Part shown: piece after piece, positions 53,149-62,704 of the stretch
Layout: every line of letters starts with the position of its first letter
How positions within the stretch are numbered: the first letter of the stretch is position 1
Assembly: GCA_034670145.1 (NCBI GenBank)
Contig: JAXMOA010000002.1
Span: 186,001 to 250,000 of the forward strand
Direction: 5' to 3'
DNA length: 64,000 nt
Source: HXMU1420-2 sp034670145
Lineage (GTDB): Bacteria > Pseudomonadota > Alphaproteobacteria > Rhodobacterales > Rhodobacteraceae
Translations under genes and position numbers: made by a program
Notes under the pieces: model-generated
What the model was told of the DNA's origin: nothing
The model's database searches: none
Seen by the model: the letters and a program-made list of their open reading frames with translations, nothing else

Positions 53149-53623
53149 GGCAACACCAGCAGATGTTGATTTGGAGGGTCACCAGGAACGAAAGGCCCCG
53201 GACAAGGCAGGGGTTTTCGCAGCGCCTTGCGACAGAAACCCTGCAATAGTCACCACAACCGGAGATAGCCAAATCCAGAAACACGCCCGTTCTGTCCAGA
53301 AGTAATAAACTGAATATACTGGCCAGACTGAGAAAAATGTGTTCCTTTGACTGTGTTCAGTTACCTGTTAAATATGTTCGCCTACCCAAGAATGTAAAAA
53401 CGAGCGCCGATCTTCTTCTTGAATTGCGCATCAGAGCCTTTGATCAAAAGGCCCGGGCAGAAAGTTCTGGAAATACGGTTCGGCGGCTGCACACCACGCA
53501 AAGCAGCGATATCGGTCTATCTGCCCGGGAGGGGTCTGACCGGCACGACACTGGCGCCTACGCAGCTGTTGCGGGCGATGACTATTCTATCGCCAAACAA
53601 CGACCACATCTTGAGGGCCGACC
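53149..53623. other. Gene-free stretch before the adenylate cyclase
   Basis: About 475 bases without a supported gene. A weak GC hairpin (CCCC/GGGG with TTTT, about 53193-53219) may end the preceding operon. Short frames exist between 53337 and 53620 but show no family resemblance, poor codon bias and no ribosome site. Confidence 0.6.
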
Positions 53624-54925
53624 ATGAACGCAGAGCAGTTCTTCAATCAAAAAACGATCCTCGATCTGAGTTTCTTCAACTTCAACAACGCGATCACCGC
53701 CGCTTACTTTGCGAACCGGGATTTCGAGATACATCGCACCAACAACAATTTTCGCGCCTTTTTTCCGGTTTTGGGAAATGTCTCCAATGCCTCAATGCTG
53801 GATGTGCTCGAACAGCTGGGGCTTCCCGGCGTCCAAATTGACACATATCGAACCGAGTTGATCGAAGACGGGTCAGTCTTGCTGCCCAAGGTAGAGATTT
53901 CCGTAAACGGTCAAGACCGGATTTATTCGTTGCTGTCCACTTTCACGCAAGATGCGGATTTTTCATACCTGAACGGCATCCAGGGCCAGTTTGTAGACCG
54001 GACAGACGAATGGTCTTTGCGCAAAGAGCGTGAGGAATTGCTGGAACAAAAGCTTCGTGACCAGGAGTTGATCGAAGCGAAATCCCAGGAGTTGCAATCC
54101 CTCGCGACGCGGTTGGCAAAATATCTTTCGCCCCAAGTTTACAAAAGCATTTTTGCCGAAAGTGAAGGCGCGCAGCAAACGCACAAGCGCAAGACGCTGA
54201 ACATTTTCTTCTCTGACATCGTCCAGTTCACCGACCTCAGCGATACGCTGGAGCCCGAACGCCTTGCCGATGTTGTGAATTCCTACCTGTCTGAAATGAC
54301 AAATGTCGCGCTGGAGTGTGGTGGAACAATTGATAAATTCATTGGTGACGCCATCATGGTGTTTTTCGGCGATCCCGAAACCGAGGGTGAAACCGAGGAT
54401 GCGCTGCGGTGCGTCGACATGGCGGTCAGAATGCAGGAACGCGTGTCCCAATTGCAAAATAGCTGGCGCAAAAAGGGCGTGACCAATGGGCTGCAGGTGC
54501 GCATGGGCATCGCGACGGGCTACTGCACTGTCGGCAATTTCGGCTCGGACCAACGGCTCGACTACACCGTTCTGGGCAGCCCGGTCAATCTCGCCTCGCG
54601 GTTGCAGGCGGTCGCAGAGCCCAACAAGATTGTCATGGACGAAAACACCTACAGCCTGATCGAAACCGTCGTTGCGGCAGATATGGTGGGCGAGTTCAAA
54701 CCGCGTGGATTTGCGCGCCCTGTCCGTTACTACGAATTGAAAAGCCTGGACCAAGAGGCGAGACACGAAGTTCAAAAGCAACTCTCGCACGTGGGCAAAC
54801 ATGTCGAAGTCATGCTTTATGACAGCGGTGATATTCGCAGCGCGATCGAGGAACTGCGTGTTATTCAAAGTAAATTCGAGGATCTGCTGGAACAGAATGA
54901 AACAGGTGCAGAGCCTTTGGGTTGA
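53624..54925 (+). CDS. Soluble class III adenylate cyclase
   Basis: A 433-residue protein without membrane segments. Residues 1-125 look like a PAS-type sensor, 135-165 are predicted coiled coil (KEREELLEQKLRDQELIEAK), and 185-370 form the class III cyclase domain: metal aspartates in FFSDIVQFTDLSD and FIGDAIMVFFG, adenine-selecting lysine in TIDKFIGD with aspartate in RLDYTVLG, and transition-state N and R in NLASRLQ. These residues favour ATP over GTP. A C-terminal helical tail follows (380-433). It should make cAMP in response to a cytoplasmic signal. Confidence 0.92.
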   Translation: MNAEQFFNQKTILDLSFFNFNNAITAAYFANRDFEIHRTNNNFRAFFPVLGNVSNASMLDVLEQLGLPGVQIDTYRTELIEDGSVLLPKVEISVNGQDRIYSLLSTFTQDADFSYLNGIQGQFVDRTDEWSLRKEREELLEQKLRDQELIEAKSQELQSLATRLAKYLSPQVYKSIFAESEGAQQTHKRKTLNIFFSDIVQFTDLSDTLEPERLADVVNSYLSEMTNVALECGGTIDKFIGDAIMVFFGDPETEGETEDALRCVDMAVRMQERVSQLQNSWRKKGVTNGLQVRMGIATGYCTVGNFGSDQRLDYTVLGSPVNLASRLQAVAEPNKIVMDENTYSLIETVVAADMVGEFKPRGFARPVRYYELKSLDQEARHEVQKQLSHVGKHVEVMLYDSGDIRSAIEELRVIQSKFEDLLEQNETGAEPLG

Positions 54926-55032
54926 ACGGCACCGCTTGTTTACAAGATCCTCCGAAACCAGGAGGCTTTTAGCGCAGCGCACAGTCGCGTGGAACGAAAA
55001 CGCGATTTGTCCTTTGTTATGGTTGTTCGCGC

Positions 55033-55069
55033 AAAAAAATGGGCGCCGTTGCATGTAACAACGGCGCCC
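55033..55069 (-). terminator. Intrinsic terminator of the TRAP transporter operon
   Basis: Read on the minus strand, a perfect 11-bp stem (GGGCGCCGTTG/CAACGGCGCCC) with a 7-base loop is followed by A then seven T residues, 40 bases after the dctM stop. Confidence 0.88.
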
Positions 55070-55111
55070 GGTTCCGGCGGACGGGAGGGGCCCGCCGGTA
55101 TTTGGTTTGCG

Positions 55112-56533
55112 TCACTTCGTTATGATCTCTGGCCCCATGAAGGTTGTCGGCAGGAATGTGGAAATCCAGGGAATGTAGGTCACCATGATCAGGAATACGA
55201 ACAGGACCGCCAGGAAGGGCAGGGCCGCGCGCACCACGGACATCATCGGCATCGAGGCGACACCTGATGTGACAAACAGGTTCAGACCAACAGGAGGCGT
55301 GATCATCCCGATCTCCATATTCACAACCATGATGATGCCCAGGTGGATCGGGTCAATTCCCAGTTCCATCGCAATTGGAAAGACCAACGGGGCGACGATG
55401 ACCAAGAGGCCAGAAGGCTCCATGAATTGACCACCGATCAGCAGGATCACATTGACCACGACCAGGAACATGACCGGCCCGAACCCGGCCGACAGCATGG
55501 CCTCAGCGATTTTCTGGGGCACCTGTTCGTCCGTCAGAACATGTTTCAGGATCAGGGCATTGGCGATCACAAACAGCAAGGTCACTGTCAGTTTGCCGGC
55601 CTCGAACAAGGTGTTCTTGGTATCGGGATGGACAAAGGCTGTGACCAGCGCCCAAGGTTTTTGCAGAAGGGTCGAACGTTGGTCCGTCGCGCTGTTCTGG
55701 CTGCCAAATGTGACAGTTGACAGGTCGTCGCCCTTCGGACCCGCCAATGGACCCATGTCACGATAGACAAAAGTGGCAATGAAGAAGGCATAGACGGCGG
55801 CGACGGCGGCGGCTTCGGTCGGGGTGAAGATCCCGCCATAGATCCCGCCAAGGATGATGACGATCAGGAACAGACCCCAGGCCGCGTCCCGGCCACTGGC
55901 CCAGACCTCACCCCAGCCGAGCCATTCGCCCTTGGGCAGGTTCTTGATCTTGGCCATGACGTAGATGGTGATCATCAACATCCCGCCTGCCATCAGGCCC
56001 GGTATGACACCGGCCAGGAACATGCGGCCAACCGAAACCTCGACCGAGGCTGCGTAGACCACCATGACGATGGACGGAGGGATCAGAATACCCAATGTCC
56101 CGGCGTTACAGATCACGCCTGCGGCAAACTCCTTGGAGTAACCGACCTGACGCATTCCGGCGATGACGATGGAGCCGATGGCCACAACCGTGGCAGGGGA
56201 CGAACCGGACAGCGCGGCAAACAACATGCAGGCAAAGACGCCGGCAATGGCCAGACCGCCGGGGAAATGCCCCACACAAGCGATCGAGAAGCGGATGATC
56301 CGCCGGGCGACGCCGCCTGTGGTCATGAACGACGAGGCGAGGATAAAGAAGGGGATCGCCAGCAGGGTAAAATGCCCTTCAAAGGCAGAGAACAAGGTCT
56401 GTGCAACCGAAGCCAGCGAGCTGTCGGAATACCACAGCAGGAACAGAACCGAACTGAGGCCAAGCGAGACAGCAATCGGTACGCCGATCACCAGAAACCC
56501 GATGACGAGGACAAAAAGCAGAAGGACTTCCAT
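55112..56533 (-). CDS. dctM: TRAP transporter large membrane subunit DctM
   Basis: A 473-residue membrane protein with about 12 helices, the ion-coupled channel of a TRAP carboxylate importer. Family stretches include ALSGSSPATVVAIGSI, GTLGILIPPSI and MEIGMITPPVGLNLF. A hydrophilic insert of about 50 residues (around 265-310) makes it longer than the usual 425-430. It overlaps dctQ by one base and ends just before a strong terminator. Confidence 0.93.
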   Translation of the reverse strand: MEVLLLFVLVIGFLVIGVPIAVSLGLSSVLFLLWYSDSSLASVAQTLFSAFEGHFTLLAIPFFILASSFMTTGGVARRIIRFSIACVGHFPGGLAIAGVFACMLFAALSGSSPATVVAIGSIVIAGMRQVGYSKEFAAGVICNAGTLGILIPPSIVMVVYAASVEVSVGRMFLAGVIPGLMAGGMLMITIYVMAKIKNLPKGEWLGWGEVWASGRDAAWGLFLIVIILGGIYGGIFTPTEAAAVAAVYAFFIATFVYRDMGPLAGPKGDDLSTVTFGSQNSATDQRSTLLQKPWALVTAFVHPDTKNTLFEAGKLTVTLLFVIANALILKHVLTDEQVPQKIAEAMLSAGFGPVMFLVVVNVILLIGGQFMEPSGLLVIVAPLVFPIAMELGIDPIHLGIIMVVNMEIGMITPPVGLNLFVTSGVASMPMMSVVRAALPFLAVLFVFLIMVTYIPWISTFLPTTFMGPEIITK

Positions 56534-57231
56534 CAGGTTTTACCTCCGGTTTTGGTGGCTTGTTCGGCGTGACCGGCCAATTCCTGCACTTCGGCGATAT
56601 TGTCTTCGACCTCGTGGCTGGCCACCAGGCGGTCTTCGGCGCCAGTCCAGATGGCGATGGCGGCCTGAACGAAACGCAGCAACAGCAGCGCCATGGAAAA
56701 GGGCAGAACGGCATAGGGGAGCAGACGGGGCAGTTTTTCGTATTCCTCGCCTTCGTTGAACACGTCTTCCATCCACCGCAAGAAGCCGGGAACCGGGATG
56801 TCGTTGACTTCGTACCAGCCCTTGTCACGATACTTCTCTTCAAAGCCGAGCGGGAACCAGCGGCCTTCTGTGCCGGGAAGGTTGGCAAAATTGGCCCAGT
56901 AATCCCAGGCGCCCTTGAGCAACAAAGCGGTGAAGATGATGCATGTGGTGACCGCGATCAGCCCCAGCAGCCGTCTCATTTGCGGTGATACCAGATCCAG
57001 AACCAGATCAACGCCCAAATGCGCGCTTTTCTTGACCGCATAAGACGCGCCCAACAGAACCAGCCAGGCAAAGATAAAGACGGTTAGCTCCAAGGCCCAA
57101 AGAATGTTCGAGTTGAACCCGTAGCGGGCCACCACGTTGGCGAATGTTATGAGGGTCATAAAACCCAACAGCATGGCGATCAGCGTCTCTTCGAGACGGT
57201 CAACCCATGTCTCTCCCGGTTTCGGGTGCAT
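56533..57231 (-). CDS. dctQ: TRAP transporter small membrane subunit DctQ
   Basis: A 232-residue protein with four membrane helices and the ELTVFIFAWLVLLGASYAVKKSAHLGVD motif of DctQ. An insertion between helices 3 and 4 (LPGTEGRWFPLGFEEKYRDKG region) and a charged C-terminal tail make it longer than the typical 160-190. Such long DctQ forms accompany some C4-dicarboxylate systems. It pairs with DctM. Confidence 0.92.
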   Translation of the reverse strand: MHPKPGETWVDRLEETLIAMLLGFMTLITFANVVARYGFNSNILWALELTVFIFAWLVLLGASYAVKKSAHLGVDLVLDLVSPQMRRLLGLIAVTTCIIFTALLLKGAWDYWANFANLPGTEGRWFPLGFEEKYRDKGWYEVNDIPVPGFLRWMEDVFNEGEEYEKLPRLLPYAVLPFSMALLLLRFVQAAIAIWTGAEDRLVASHEVEDNIAEVQELAGHAEQATKTGGKT

Positions 57232-57263
57232 GATCTGCTCCGTTTTTTCGAAACGTTTGGTAC

Positions 57264-57297
57264 AAAAAAACGGCCCGCCACCAAGGGGCGGGCCGTT
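57264..57297 (-). terminator. Hairpin with T-run between dctP and dctQ
   Basis: Read on the minus strand, an 11-bp perfect stem (AACGGCCCGCC/GGCGGGCCGTT, 7-base loop) is followed by seven T residues in the 81-base gap after dctP. It probably lets most transcription stop after dctP, giving more binding protein than membrane subunits. Confidence 0.82.
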
Positions 57298-57312
57298 CGC
57301 GAAACGTCGGAA

Positions 57313-58314
57313 TTAGCTGCCTGCGTTGAAGGACTGAGCGGTGTCGATCATGTCCTGACCTACGTCGTCAGCAAACTTTTCCCAAACCGGCTTCATCGCT
57401 TCGACCCATGCGTCGCGCTGTGTGGCGTCCAAAGTGCGGATGGTGCCGCCTGCGTCGATGATGGATTGCTTGGCCGCCTCGTTGACAGCAAAGGCTTCGG
57501 CGTTGCGGGTTGTTGTGACCTCGCCCAGAATGGTCAGGAACTGGTCACGTACGGCAGGGTCCAGGCTGTCGAGCCAGTCCACAGAGGTTACCACCAGATA
57601 GTCGATGATGCCGTGGTTGGTTTCGGTCACGCCGTCCTGCACTTCGAAAAACTTCTTGCCGTAGATGTTGGACCAGGTGTTTTCCTGCCCGTCCACAACG
57701 CCCTGCTGCAATGCGCCGTACACTTCGGAGAATGCCATTTTCTGGGGCGAACCACCGATGGCTTCCATCTGGGCAACCAGCACGTCAGAGGATTGAACGC
57801 GGAACTTCAGTCCATTGGCATCCGTGGGCGAAATCAGCGGCTTGTTGGCCGACATCTGCTTCATCCCGTTGTGCCAGAACGCCAGACCCTGCAGGCCGCG
57901 GCGCTGCATGCTGTCCAGCATGGATTGGCCAGCATCAGAAGCCTGGAATGCGTCAACCGAGTTGATGTCCTTGAACATGAACGGCAGGTCAAAGAGGCGG
58001 AATTGCTTGGTGAATTTTTCGAACTTGGACAGGGATGGTGCCGCCAGTTGCACGTCACCCTGCAACATTGCTTCCAGCACTTTGTTGTCATTGTACAGGG
58101 TCGAGTTCGGGAACACTTCCAGGCAGGCGACGCCGTTCATTTCGTCGTTGACGCGCTGCTCCAGCAGGGATGCGGCGATGCCCTTGGGGTGTTTGTCCGT
58201 GTTTGTGACGTGGCTGAACTTGATAACCATTTCGCCTTCGTCACAACCAGCAAAGGCGCCGGTGGCGCTCAGTGTCAGGGCGACGGCGGTGGCCGCAGAT
58301 GCAAGGATTTTCAT
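57313..58314 (-). CDS. dctP: TRAP transporter substrate-binding protein DctP
   Basis: A 333-residue periplasmic binding protein with a Sec signal (about residues 1-22, ending GAFA). The ligand-carboxylate arginine lies in GLKFRVQSS, and GALQQGVVDGQENTWSNIY matches the DctP family, which binds succinate, malate or fumarate. The ATG at 58314 follows AGGAGG. It is transcribed from the spacer shared with dctD. Confidence 0.93.
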   Translation of the reverse strand: MKILASAATAVALTLSATGAFAGCDEGEMVIKFSHVTNTDKHPKGIAASLLEQRVNDEMNGVACLEVFPNSTLYNDNKVLEAMLQGDVQLAAPSLSKFEKFTKQFRLFDLPFMFKDINSVDAFQASDAGQSMLDSMQRRGLQGLAFWHNGMKQMSANKPLISPTDANGLKFRVQSSDVLVAQMEAIGGSPQKMAFSEVYGALQQGVVDGQENTWSNIYGKKFFEVQDGVTETNHGIIDYLVVTSVDWLDSLDPAVRDQFLTILGEVTTTRNAEAFAVNEAAKQSIIDAGGTIRTLDATQRDAWVEAMKPVWEKFADDVGQDMIDTAQSFNAGS

Positions 58315-58528
58315 TGATGTTCCTCCTGTGAGTCCTCTGATGTGTCAGAGGGCGTTAATCCCGCCCCTTTGTTCAGAATTGCGAAGGAGGGCGCCAACAA
58401 AAATTGCACGCACAAGAATTCGGCCAATATTATATAATAAAATTAGCTGCTTAATGGATTTTTGATGAGGAATCGAATACATGGCGAGCGAAGTCTGTGC
58501 GATGAATGGAACAGATGCTCTGGTGGTT

Positions 58529-58546
58529 TGTGCGGATTTCCGCACA
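58529..58546. promoter_or_regulatory. Inverted repeat TGTGCGGA-N2-TCCGCACA upstream of dctP
   Basis: A perfect 8-bp inverted repeat, 18 bases long, about 215 bases before the dctP start and next to the dctD stop. It sits where an activator site for dctP would be expected and is a candidate DctD site. A TATAAT-like box for the minus strand lies at 58429-58434. Confidence 0.6.
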
Positions 58547-58550
58547 TATC

Positions 58551-59774
58551 CTAGCGATAATCACCGGGTTTGATTCCGTGTTTGGTAAACTTGTCGTACA
58601 GAGTCTTGCGCGGCAACTTCAGATCCTGGGCCGTCGCCGAGGCGTTGCCAGCATGTCGTTTGAGAGCATCAATCAGCAGGGTGCGCTCCACCTGCTCCAG
58701 CTTTTCCACCAGCCCTGGCTGGCCATCATCATGCAGCGGTGCCAGCCCCAGAACAAAGCGCATCGCCTCGTTCATCAGTGCGCTGGAATTGCCCGGCCAA
58801 TCCCGGGCCATCAACTCTGCAATCATCTCGGGCGGGATGTCAGGTTCGCGCATGCGCGAGGTTTCGGCCGCCTCAGCCACATAGTGGCGAAACAGAACGG
58901 GAATGTCTTCGGGGCGTTCGGCCAGGGACGGAATGCGGACATTCAGCGTCTCGAGCCTGTAAAACAGGTCGGCGTTGACCGTGCCACTCTTGACCGCATC
59001 TTCCAGATTTGCGGTGCTGCCCGCCAGAATGCGCGCGCCCTGGCCGGTGTCCAGATGATCCTGAAGACGGAATTGGGTTTCAGGGGGCAGGTTGGAGATT
59101 TCGTCGACAAAGAGCGTGCCAAGTTGCGCCTGTTTGAGGTTCAGTTCCAAAACGTCCGGCGGCAAGGCAGCGGCCGAGATGCGGATGAACGGCTCGTCCG
59201 CGCGATGGGACAGGCGGTGCAACACGCCGGCAACCTTGGCCAGTCCTGAACCGGGCGGCCCCTGCATCAAGACCGGCCCGTCGATGACAGCGGTGCGTCG
59301 CACCTGATCCCGCAGGTTTTCCGACTTAGCCGACTGGCCAAAAATCATGCGAGCAGCGGCGTCGCCCTGCTGAACCTGGGCCTTGAGCTGGCGATTTTCC
59401 AAAACCAGCCGTCTGGCATGCATGGCACGGGTCACTGCGGTGACCAGAACGTCGTTGCTGCAAGGCTTTTCCAGAAAATCAAAAGCGCCCGCAGACATGG
59501 CAGATACAGCCATGGGAATGTCACCTTCGCCAGTCAGCAAGATGACGGGCAGGTCGGGGTCGATCCTTTGCGCATGATCCAGCAGAAACATTCCATCCCG
59601 CCCGGGCATGCGGATATCCGATAGCACGATGCCCTCGAATGTCGGCGAAATGTGATCCTTGGCGATGATAAAGGCGCTCGCCAATGTCGGTGTGAAACCC
59701 GCTAGTTCCAGCGTCTGGCCCAGGGCCTCGCGCACGGCGGCATCATCTTCGACGACCAGGACAGGTCCTGTCAT
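58551..59774 (-). CDS. dctD: NtrC-family response regulator DctD lacking GAFTGA
   Basis: A 407-residue regulator: receiver domain (residues 1-120, acidic D10/D11, phospho-acceptor D53, lysine in FLEKP), an AAA+ region (about 140-330) and a Fis-type helix-turn-helix (NASATAQDLKLPRKTLYDKF). The AAA+ part is degenerate: Walker A reads GPPGSGLAK, and the segment that should hold GAFTGA is missing, leaving only LNLKQAQLGTLFVDEISNLP. Walker B (TLFVDE) and the arginine region (NADLFYRLETLNVRIPSL) remain. It responds to DctB and probably activates dctPQM without sigma54. Confidence 0.9.
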   Translation of the reverse strand: MTGPVLVVEDDAAVREALGQTLELAGFTPTLASAFIIAKDHISPTFEGIVLSDIRMPGRDGMFLLDHAQRIDPDLPVILLTGEGDIPMAVSAMSAGAFDFLEKPCSNDVLVTAVTRAMHARRLVLENRQLKAQVQQGDAAARMIFGQSAKSENLRDQVRRTAVIDGPVLMQGPPGSGLAKVAGVLHRLSHRADEPFIRISAAALPPDVLELNLKQAQLGTLFVDEISNLPPETQFRLQDHLDTGQGARILAGSTANLEDAVKSGTVNADLFYRLETLNVRIPSLAERPEDIPVLFRHYVAEAAETSRMREPDIPPEMIAELMARDWPGNSSALMNEAMRFVLGLAPLHDDGQPGLVEKLEQVERTLLIDALKRHAGNASATAQDLKLPRKTLYDKFTKHGIKPGDYR

Positions 59775-61555
59775 GAGGGGGGCTCCTGTAGCCAGGGTTG
59801 CAGCTCAACGGTAAAGACGGCTCCGCCCTCTGGGGCGGTGATGCCGCGGATACGTCCACCAAAGCTTTGGACCAACCCATAAGAAATTGACAGGCCCAGC
59901 CCGACGCCTTCGGCCTCACCGATGGATTTGGTAGAATAAAACGGCTCGAACACCTTGTCCGGCTCGGCAATGCCCGGTCCGGTGTCCTGGATGCGCAGGG
60001 TGACAGGACGGCCCGGCTCATCGGCAGGGGGCGGCAATGGCAGGGATATTGTAATCTCAATTCGGCGTTCGGGGCGGCCGACCATCGCATCTATGGCGTT
60101 GGAGATCAGGTTGAGCACGACCTGTTGCAGGCGCACCTCTCCGCCCTGAACCCAGACAGCAGAGGCGGGCGGTGCGAACTGCACGGTCACCTGATGGCGT
60201 TTGAGTTGGACCTCGGCCAGGTCAATCGCAGCGTTTATGGCCCCGATCAGATCGACACGGGCGACGGTGTCTTTTTCCTGTCGGGCAAAGGCGCGGAAAT
60301 TGCGGATGATACGGGCCATGCGCAACGCCAGATCGCTGATCCGTGTCAGATTGCCCGCGGCCTTGTCGGCCTTGCCCTGTTGCAGGAATTGGGCGGCGTT
60401 TTCGGCAAAGGACTGTATGGCCATCAACGGCTGGTTCAATTCATGGCTGATCCCGGCAGACATCTTGCCCAGGGCATTCAGCTTTTCGGCCTGGATCAGG
60501 TTGGCCTGTGCCTTGTTCAAGGCTTTTTCAGCCTCAATCCGTTCGGCGACCTGGGCGCGCAAAGTGGTGTTGGTCTGCACCAATTGTCGGGTGCGGGCGC
60601 TGACCTGGTCTTCAAGCGCTTCATTGGCCAGCGCCAGGGTGCGCCGTTGTTGGATGATGAAAAACAAGGTTGCGCCAAACAGCAAGAACGCAAAGCTGAG
60701 GACCGCCGCCTGCAAGAACGCGGTGGCAAATGCGGGGCGGGCATTGACCAGCGCTTCGGCACGCATGTTGATCACGGGCAGGTCGCGAACCACATGGATC
60801 GCATTGCGCGGCAGGTATCGACCGGCCTGAATCGTCCAGATTTCGGTGCCCAGCCATTGGCTGCTGGAATGTCCGGGAAAACCCTCCTGATGCGGTGGAT
60901 CTTGATCCTGTCGCAGTGGCGCAGGAACGGATGCGCCGATGTTCGAAGTTGTCCGCAGCACCAACTCGGATCGATTGGAGAAATAGATCACGCCGTCCTC
61001 ATCCGTGATGAACACAGCCGGACGCGAACCGCGAAAATCGGCCTCGATCCGCTCCAGGTCGATGATCACCACAAGGGCGCGCAGGACGGGGCCCGCTTCG
61101 CTGAAGACGGGCAGGGCCACCAACATGGCGCGGCGGTCAAAGCGTCCGCTGACCATCAGATAGGTGCCCATTGCTCCGTCAAAGGCCCGCCCGATAAAGG
61201 CGGCGTCGACCCAATCAGGCCGGATATTGTCAAAGCCGCCCGCCCGGGGCTGACGCTCTCTGTCCAACAAAACCAACCCCAGCGCCCCGGACAGATCGGC
61301 GGCCCGGGCCAGCAGGGCATCCAGTTCTGCCGTCGGGGTCGCCGGAGATTTCAGGCGCGGATCGCCCGCCAGGGTCGCAGCCAGTTGGCGAAAACCAAAG
61401 ATCGTGCTGATCAATCGGTCCGAGGCCAGGGCCAGATCGGATTCGCCCCTGCGCTCCAGGGCTCGGATTGATTGGCGGGCGGAGTAATGCCAGACGGATA
61501 TCGCCATGACGGCAACTGCCAACAGATAGATCGGGATGGGTAATAGACGGGCCAT
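59771..61555 (-). CDS. dctB: C4-dicarboxylate sensor histidine kinase DctB
   Basis: A 594-residue kinase. One helix near the N-terminus (6-25) and one near 275-300 flank a periplasmic double-PAS sensor domain (about 30-270). The cytoplasmic part has a coiled coil, the H-box GISHELNQPLMAIQSFAENA, the N-box LISNAIDAM, and G-boxes (IQDTGPGI, GVGLGLSISYGLVQSFGG). It senses dicarboxylates and phosphorylates DctD, whose gene it overlaps by ATGA. The ATG at 61555 follows GGAAGG. Confidence 0.92.
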   Translation of the reverse strand: MARLLPIPIYLLAVAVMAISVWHYSARQSIRALERRGESDLALASDRLISTIFGFRQLAATLAGDPRLKSPATPTAELDALLARAADLSGALGLVLLDRERQPRAGGFDNIRPDWVDAAFIGRAFDGAMGTYLMVSGRFDRRAMLVALPVFSEAGPVLRALVVIIDLERIEADFRGSRPAVFITDEDGVIYFSNRSELVLRTTSNIGASVPAPLRQDQDPPHQEGFPGHSSSQWLGTEIWTIQAGRYLPRNAIHVVRDLPVINMRAEALVNARPAFATAFLQAAVLSFAFLLFGATLFFIIQQRRTLALANEALEDQVSARTRQLVQTNTTLRAQVAERIEAEKALNKAQANLIQAEKLNALGKMSAGISHELNQPLMAIQSFAENAAQFLQQGKADKAAGNLTRISDLALRMARIIRNFRAFARQEKDTVARVDLIGAINAAIDLAEVQLKRHQVTVQFAPPASAVWVQGGEVRLQQVVLNLISNAIDAMVGRPERRIEITISLPLPPPADEPGRPVTLRIQDTGPGIAEPDKVFEPFYSTKSIGEAEGVGLGLSISYGLVQSFGGRIRGITAPEGGAVFTVELQPWLQEPPS

Positions 61556-61605
61556 CCCTGCTTTCCTTCCTCATTGTTTCTTGCTGGCAAGGCGAGGCTG
61601 GGCGC

Positions 61606-62631
61606 TCAGCCCGGCAATAGTCTGTTGCGGCGGATCTCGCCCGGCGTCTGGCCAGTCCAACGCCGAAAGGCCGTACTGAAACTGCTCAGGCTGGAATAGC
61701 CCAGCAGGAACGAGATCTCGGATTGAGACAGGTTGCTATAGCGCAAATACCGATCCGCCAGCGCCTTGCGCAATTGGTCCAACACCAGTTGAAAAGTGGT
61801 GCCTTCTTCGGACAGATGGCGCGACAAAGAGCGGCCACTGAGGCCCAGATCACCGGCAATGAGGTCCTGGCGGGCGGACCCATTGGCCAGGCGGTCCACT
61901 ATGGCGCGTTCCAGCCGGGCGACCAGCGGCGATTGATGTTCGCCCTTACGCATGAGGATGTCCTGACAATGGGATTGCAGCACCGGCAGCAAATCTTCGT
62001 CGCGGGTCATCAGCGGCAGGTCCAGATCGCTTTGGCGAAAAACCAGTGCATTTTGCGGTGCGCCAAAGGCGACATCGCAGCCGAAAAACCGCTGAAATTC
62101 ACGAATGCCGGAATTGCGCGGGTGCGACAGGCGCAGATTCCGAAGCGTGAAGTCCCGGTTTGAAAACTGGCGCATGGCAGAAATGATACCGACCGCGCCA
62201 AACTCCAGGTATTGCCGCCGCTTGACGCTGATCGGAACATCAAAGAACCAGCGGACTTCGCCTGTATTGTCCAGATCACTCACATCCATGATCACCGCGT
62301 CGCTGAAAACCTGGCTGTAGCGCGCCGTGTTCTTGAGCATATCCCGCATGGTTGGCGCAGAGAGCCCAACATAGGCCAATGCGCCAACGCGTTGCATGCG
62401 TCGACGTGTGCCCCGATGAAAGCCCAGCAAATCGTCGTCGGTAATGTCCGCGGCCCGTTCAAATAGCGCAGCCAGGCTGTCAAACCGGACCATGGCCCCA
62501 TCCCGGCGCAGATCCTCAGGGCGCAGGTCCAGTCCCTCCAGCAAGGTTTCCGGAGGAATACCCTGATTGGCCAGGTCCTCCATCAGAACCTTGCCATAGA
62601 CCGCTCCGTGTTGGGGTGGAATATAAGGCAT
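61606..62631 (-). CDS. AraC-family transcriptional regulator
   Basis: A 341-residue regulator with an N-terminal arabinose-binding-type domain (about 15-200, HRGTRRRMQRVGALAYVG) of the OruR/ArgR group and a C-terminal double helix-turn-helix (about 235-335, SQSEISFLLGYSSLSSFSTAFRRWTGQTP). The ATG at 62631 is preferred over an upstream TTG; no strong ribosome site is seen. It lies between eda and dctB on the same strand; targets unknown. Confidence 0.87.
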   Translation of the reverse strand: MPYIPPQHGAVYGKVLMEDLANQGIPPETLLEGLDLRPEDLRRDGAMVRFDSLAALFERAADITDDDLLGFHRGTRRRMQRVGALAYVGLSAPTMRDMLKNTARYSQVFSDAVIMDVSDLDNTGEVRWFFDVPISVKRRQYLEFGAVGIISAMRQFSNRDFTLRNLRLSHPRNSGIREFQRFFGCDVAFGAPQNALVFRQSDLDLPLMTRDEDLLPVLQSHCQDILMRKGEHQSPLVARLERAIVDRLANGSARQDLIAGDLGLSGRSLSRHLSEEGTTFQLVLDQLRKALADRYLRYSNLSQSEISFLLGYSSLSSFSTAFRRWTGQTPGEIRRNRLLPG

Positions 62632-62704
62632 AATTGACTGGTCGCACCAATTTGAACGTAACAACGGCTGCTATCACGTCTTATTGAGCCTGTGTCTGTC
62701 AAGT

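Noticed and set aside
53337..53627. Small gene before the adenylate cyclase
   Set aside because: No ribosome site, no recognisable family and overlapping alternative frames of similar quality.
58381..58397. Sigma54 promoter for dctP (TTGGCGCC-type)
   Set aside because: GG and GC are 11 bases apart instead of 10, and DctD lacks GAFTGA, so a sigma54 promoter is not supported.
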